A stretch of 9,426 bases of DNA from JBEKCP01 sp050014815 (lineage in GTDB: Bacteria > Planctomycetota > Planctomycetia > Pirellulales > Thermoguttaceae). Both the position numbers and the translations under genes were made by a program. This document shows, piece by piece, positions 7,773 to 9,426 of this stretch. Positions within the stretch are counted from its first letter, which is position 1; each line of letters starts with the position of its first letter. The notes under the pieces were generated by a model. It saw only the letters and a list, made by a program, of their open reading frames with translations, searched no databases and had not been told where the DNA came from. The DNA lies in the NCBI GenBank assembly GCA_050014815.1, contig JBEKCP010000189.1, positions 1-9,426 on the forward strand, given 5' to 3'.

Positions 7773-9426
7773 CTATTTATCGTTCGATTCATTCTTTCGC
7801 GGGCGACCACGCGGCCGAATGGCAGGATCCAGGTCCCGCCGCCGACCGCTACGCGGCGGCCCCCCGGACGCAGTCGGGGGGCTTTTCTTTGCAGCGACGC
7901 CACCCTCCGTCGCAGGGCGGGGGCTTTTCTTTGCAGCGACGCCACCCTCCGGCGCAGGGCGGGGGCTCTTTCCCCGCTTGCCGCCCTCGACCAGGCGGAA
8001 ATCCAACTCGCGGCGTTCGAGGTCCACACGGGCGACGACCACCCGCAACAGGTCGCCCAGGCGGTAGCGGTTGCCGAGGCGGCGGCCCATGAGCGTGTGC
8101 GTCGCGCGATCGAGCGAATAGTAGTCGTCGGCCAGGGCGTCGGCATGGATCAGCCCTTCGGCCGGGAGATCGAGGCCCTGAACGAACAGCCCGAAACCCT
8201 CGACCCCGGTCACGACGGCGTCCATCTCCAGGCCCACGTGGTCGCCCAGGTAGGCGAGGAGCTTGAGTTTCGTGAGGTCGCGCTCGGCGGCCTCGGCCCG
8301 CTGCTCGCGGTCCGAGCAGTGCTGGCCCAGCAGGACGAGTTGATCGAGATGGGTCCGCGGCTTCCGGCCGGAAAGTATCTCGCCCAGCAGGCGGTGGACC
8401 GTGAGGTCCGGATAGCGGCGGATGGGCGAGGTGAAGTGGCAGTAGCACTGGCTAGCCAGGGCGTAGTGGCCTTCTTCCTTGGGACTGTAGACGGCCCGCT
8501 GCATCGCCCGGAGCACCGCGTAGTTGACGGCGCGCTCCGCCGGCCGGCCCCGGACTTCGTCCAAGAGCCGCTGGAGCTCGAAGCGGTCCTGGAGGCTCGC
8601 GGCCGTGAGGCCCAGCTCGCGGACGAACTCGGTCAGTGCCCGGAGCTTGTGCGGACTGGGGGCCCCGTGGACGCGGCGGAGGAACGCGAGTCCCTTTTGG
8701 CCCAGCATATCGGCCACCGCCTCGTTGGCGGCCAGCATGAACTCCTCGATGACCTGGTGGCTCTCGGTGTCCTCGACCACGTGGGCGCCGGAGACGCGGC
8801 CCTGGGCGTCCAGGTCGACTTTCACCTCGGGCATGGAGAGCACGAGCGCCCCGTGCTCGATCCGGCGGCGCCGCAGGGTCATGGCCAATTCGTGCATGCG
8901 GCCCAGGAGGTCGTGGACCTTCGGGCCGAGGTGAACTCTTGTGACTCCGGGAGGCTGGAAAAAGGGGACAGTCCCCATTTGTGCGACTCCCGCGATGCGG
9001 GGCCCGCCTCCGGGCCGTTCCGGCAAATGGGGACTGTCCCCTTTTTCGGCCAGGAAGGCGTCGACCTCGTCGTAACTGAGCCGCTTGCTGCTCCGGATCG
9101 CCGCCGCGTGGAACTCGGCATGCTCGCGGATCCCTTCCGGCGTGAACTCCATCAGGACCGACTTCACATAGCGGACCTTCTCGGGCTGGAGGCTCGCCAG
9201 GCCGTTGGAGATCAGCTCGGGCAGCATGGGCAGGACGCGGTCGGGCAGGTAGACGCTGGTGCCGCGGTTGTGGGCCTCGCGGTCCAGGGCGGTCCGCGGG
9301 CGGACGAAATGCGCCACGTCGGCGATGTGGACCCCCAGCCGCCAACGCCCGTCGTCAAGCCGCTCCAGCGAGATCGCATCGTCGAAGTCCCTGGCGTCCG
9401 GCGGGTCGATCGTCACGATCGTCAGG
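7773..9426 (-). CDS. rnr: Ribonuclease R (RNB-family 3'-5' exoribonuclease), 5'-partial
   Basis: The frame runs off the right edge, so the N-terminal cold-shock domains are outside the window; stop TAG at 7775-7773. Family role: processive 3'-5' degradation of structured RNA in mRNA decay and rRNA quality control. Seen: the RNB catalytic start IDPPDARDFDDAIS with all four metal-binding Asp residues (spacing D-x5-D-x-D-D, 9407-9378); the RNB signature HYALAS then HFTSPIRRYPDLTVHR (8468-8394); and a C-terminal S1 RNA-binding domain (about 8234-7989) followed by a basic tail, as is normal for RNase R. Two oddities: a palindromic repeat read in frame after DAFLAE (about 9047-8958), adding some 30 residues to the RNB domain, and a 42-bp tandem repeat in the tail giving two copies of KSPRPA(P/T)EGGVAAK. 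RNase II is less likely because of the S1-plus-basic-tail layout, though the missing N-terminus prevents full proof. Confidence 0.93.
   Translation of the reverse strand, partial: LTIVTIDPPDARDFDDAISLERLDDGRWRLGVHIADVAHFVRPRTALDREAHNRGTSVYLPDRVLPMLPELISNGLASLQPEKVRYVKSVLMEFTPEGIREHAEFHAAAIRSSKRLSYDEVDAFLAEKGDSPHLPERPGGGPRIAGVAQMGTVPFFQPPGVTRVHLGPKVHDLLGRMHELAMTLRRRRIEHGALVLSMPEVKVDLDAQGRVSGAHVVEDTESHQVIEEFMLAANEAVADMLGQKGLAFLRRVHGAPSPHKLRALTEFVRELGLTAASLQDRFELQRLLDEVRGRPAERAVNYAVLRAMQRAVYSPKEEGHYALASQCYCHFTSPIRRYPDLTVHRLLGEILSGRKPRTHLDQLVLLGQHCSDREQRAEAAERDLTKLKLLAYLGDHVGLEMDAVVTGVEGFGLFVQGLDLPAEGLIHADALADDYYSLDRATHTLMGRRLGNRYRLGDLLRVVVARVDLERRELDFRLVEGGKRGKSPRPAPEGGVAAKKSPRPATEGGVAAKKSPPTASGGPPRSGRRRDLDPAIRPRGRPRKNESNDK
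7859..7970. repeat. 42-bp tandem repeat in the RNase R tail
   Basis: Two adjacent units, 7877-7918 and 7919-7960, are identical at 41 of 42 positions (T at 7910, G at 7952). A partial third unit starts at 7961, and a degenerate one precedes the array. Because 42 is a multiple of 3, the repeat codes in frame for 14-residue units KSPRPA(P/T)EGGVAAK on the minus strand. The preceding edge also forms an 8-bp hairpin, GCCCCCCG (7859-7866) / CGGGGGGC (7875-7882), followed by TTTT on the plus strand; this looks like a terminator but has no plus-strand gene to serve. Confidence 0.88.
8959..9046. repeat. Palindromic element with perfect 23-bp arms inside rnr
   Basis: The arms 8959-8981 (starting AAAAAGGGGACAGTCCCC) and 9024-9046 are perfect inverted copies over 23 bp. 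The 42-base interior holds two further hairpins: CCCGC (8989-8993) / GCGGG (8997-9001) and GCCCG (9002-9006) / CGGGC (9011-9015), so a single strand could fold like a cloverleaf. I recall the arm sequence as a dispersed planctomycete repeat. It is translated in frame on the minus strand as part of RNase R, with no stop codon. Confidence 0.88.

Noticed and set aside
7859..7886. Rho-independent terminator on the plus strand (GC hairpin plus TTTT)
   Set aside because: It lies inside the 3' end of the minus-strand rnr gene and no plus-strand gene leads into it; it is better seen as part of the repeat array.
7859..7970. CRISPR array
   Set aside because: The 42-bp units are directly adjacent with no spacers and are translated in frame.

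Overview
The window is GC-rich, densely coding DNA that looks like a chromosomal segment of a planctomycete or a close relative. I infer this from the alpha-2-macroglobulin type, the DUF4058 gene, the GTG starts, and several palindromic repeats whose core sequences I recognise as common in planctomycete genomes. No sequence here proves the taxonomy.

Layout. (1) 1-5919 (+): most of a very large secreted-type alpha-2-macroglobulin (bacterial protease trap) with an intact CxEQ thioester; its N-terminus lies left of the window. (2) 5920-6137: short intergenic stretch with a near-perfect 32-bp inverted repeat (MITE/REP-like). (3) 6138-6628 (+): two small genes overlapping by 4 bp, read as a type II toxin-antitoxin pair: an uncharacterised antitoxin-like protein followed by a RelE/ParE-superfamily toxin. 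(4) 6629-6770: gap between convergent genes, holding a second palindrome that ends in T-runs on both strands. (5) 6771-7574 (-): DUF4058 protein of unknown function. (6) 7575-7772: intergenic; it carries the ribosome binding site of the DUF4058 gene and no convincing terminator or promoter. (7) 7773-9426 (-): ribonuclease R (rnr), with the complete catalytic and S1 parts but the N-terminal cold-shock part beyond the right edge.

The genes do not form an obvious pathway: a cell-envelope defence protein, a toxin-antitoxin pair, an unknown protein and an RNA exonuclease. The most unusual aspect is the repeats. Four different palindromic or tandem repeat types occur besides the MITE-like one, and three lie inside reading frames without breaking them: one in the macroglobulin, one in the catalytic part of RNase R, and one as a 42-bp tandem in the RNase R tail. 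This resembles protein-coding palindromic elements (as known from Rickettsia) more than ordinary intergenic REP sequences. I found no CRISPR array, tRNA, rRNA, transposase or phage gene.
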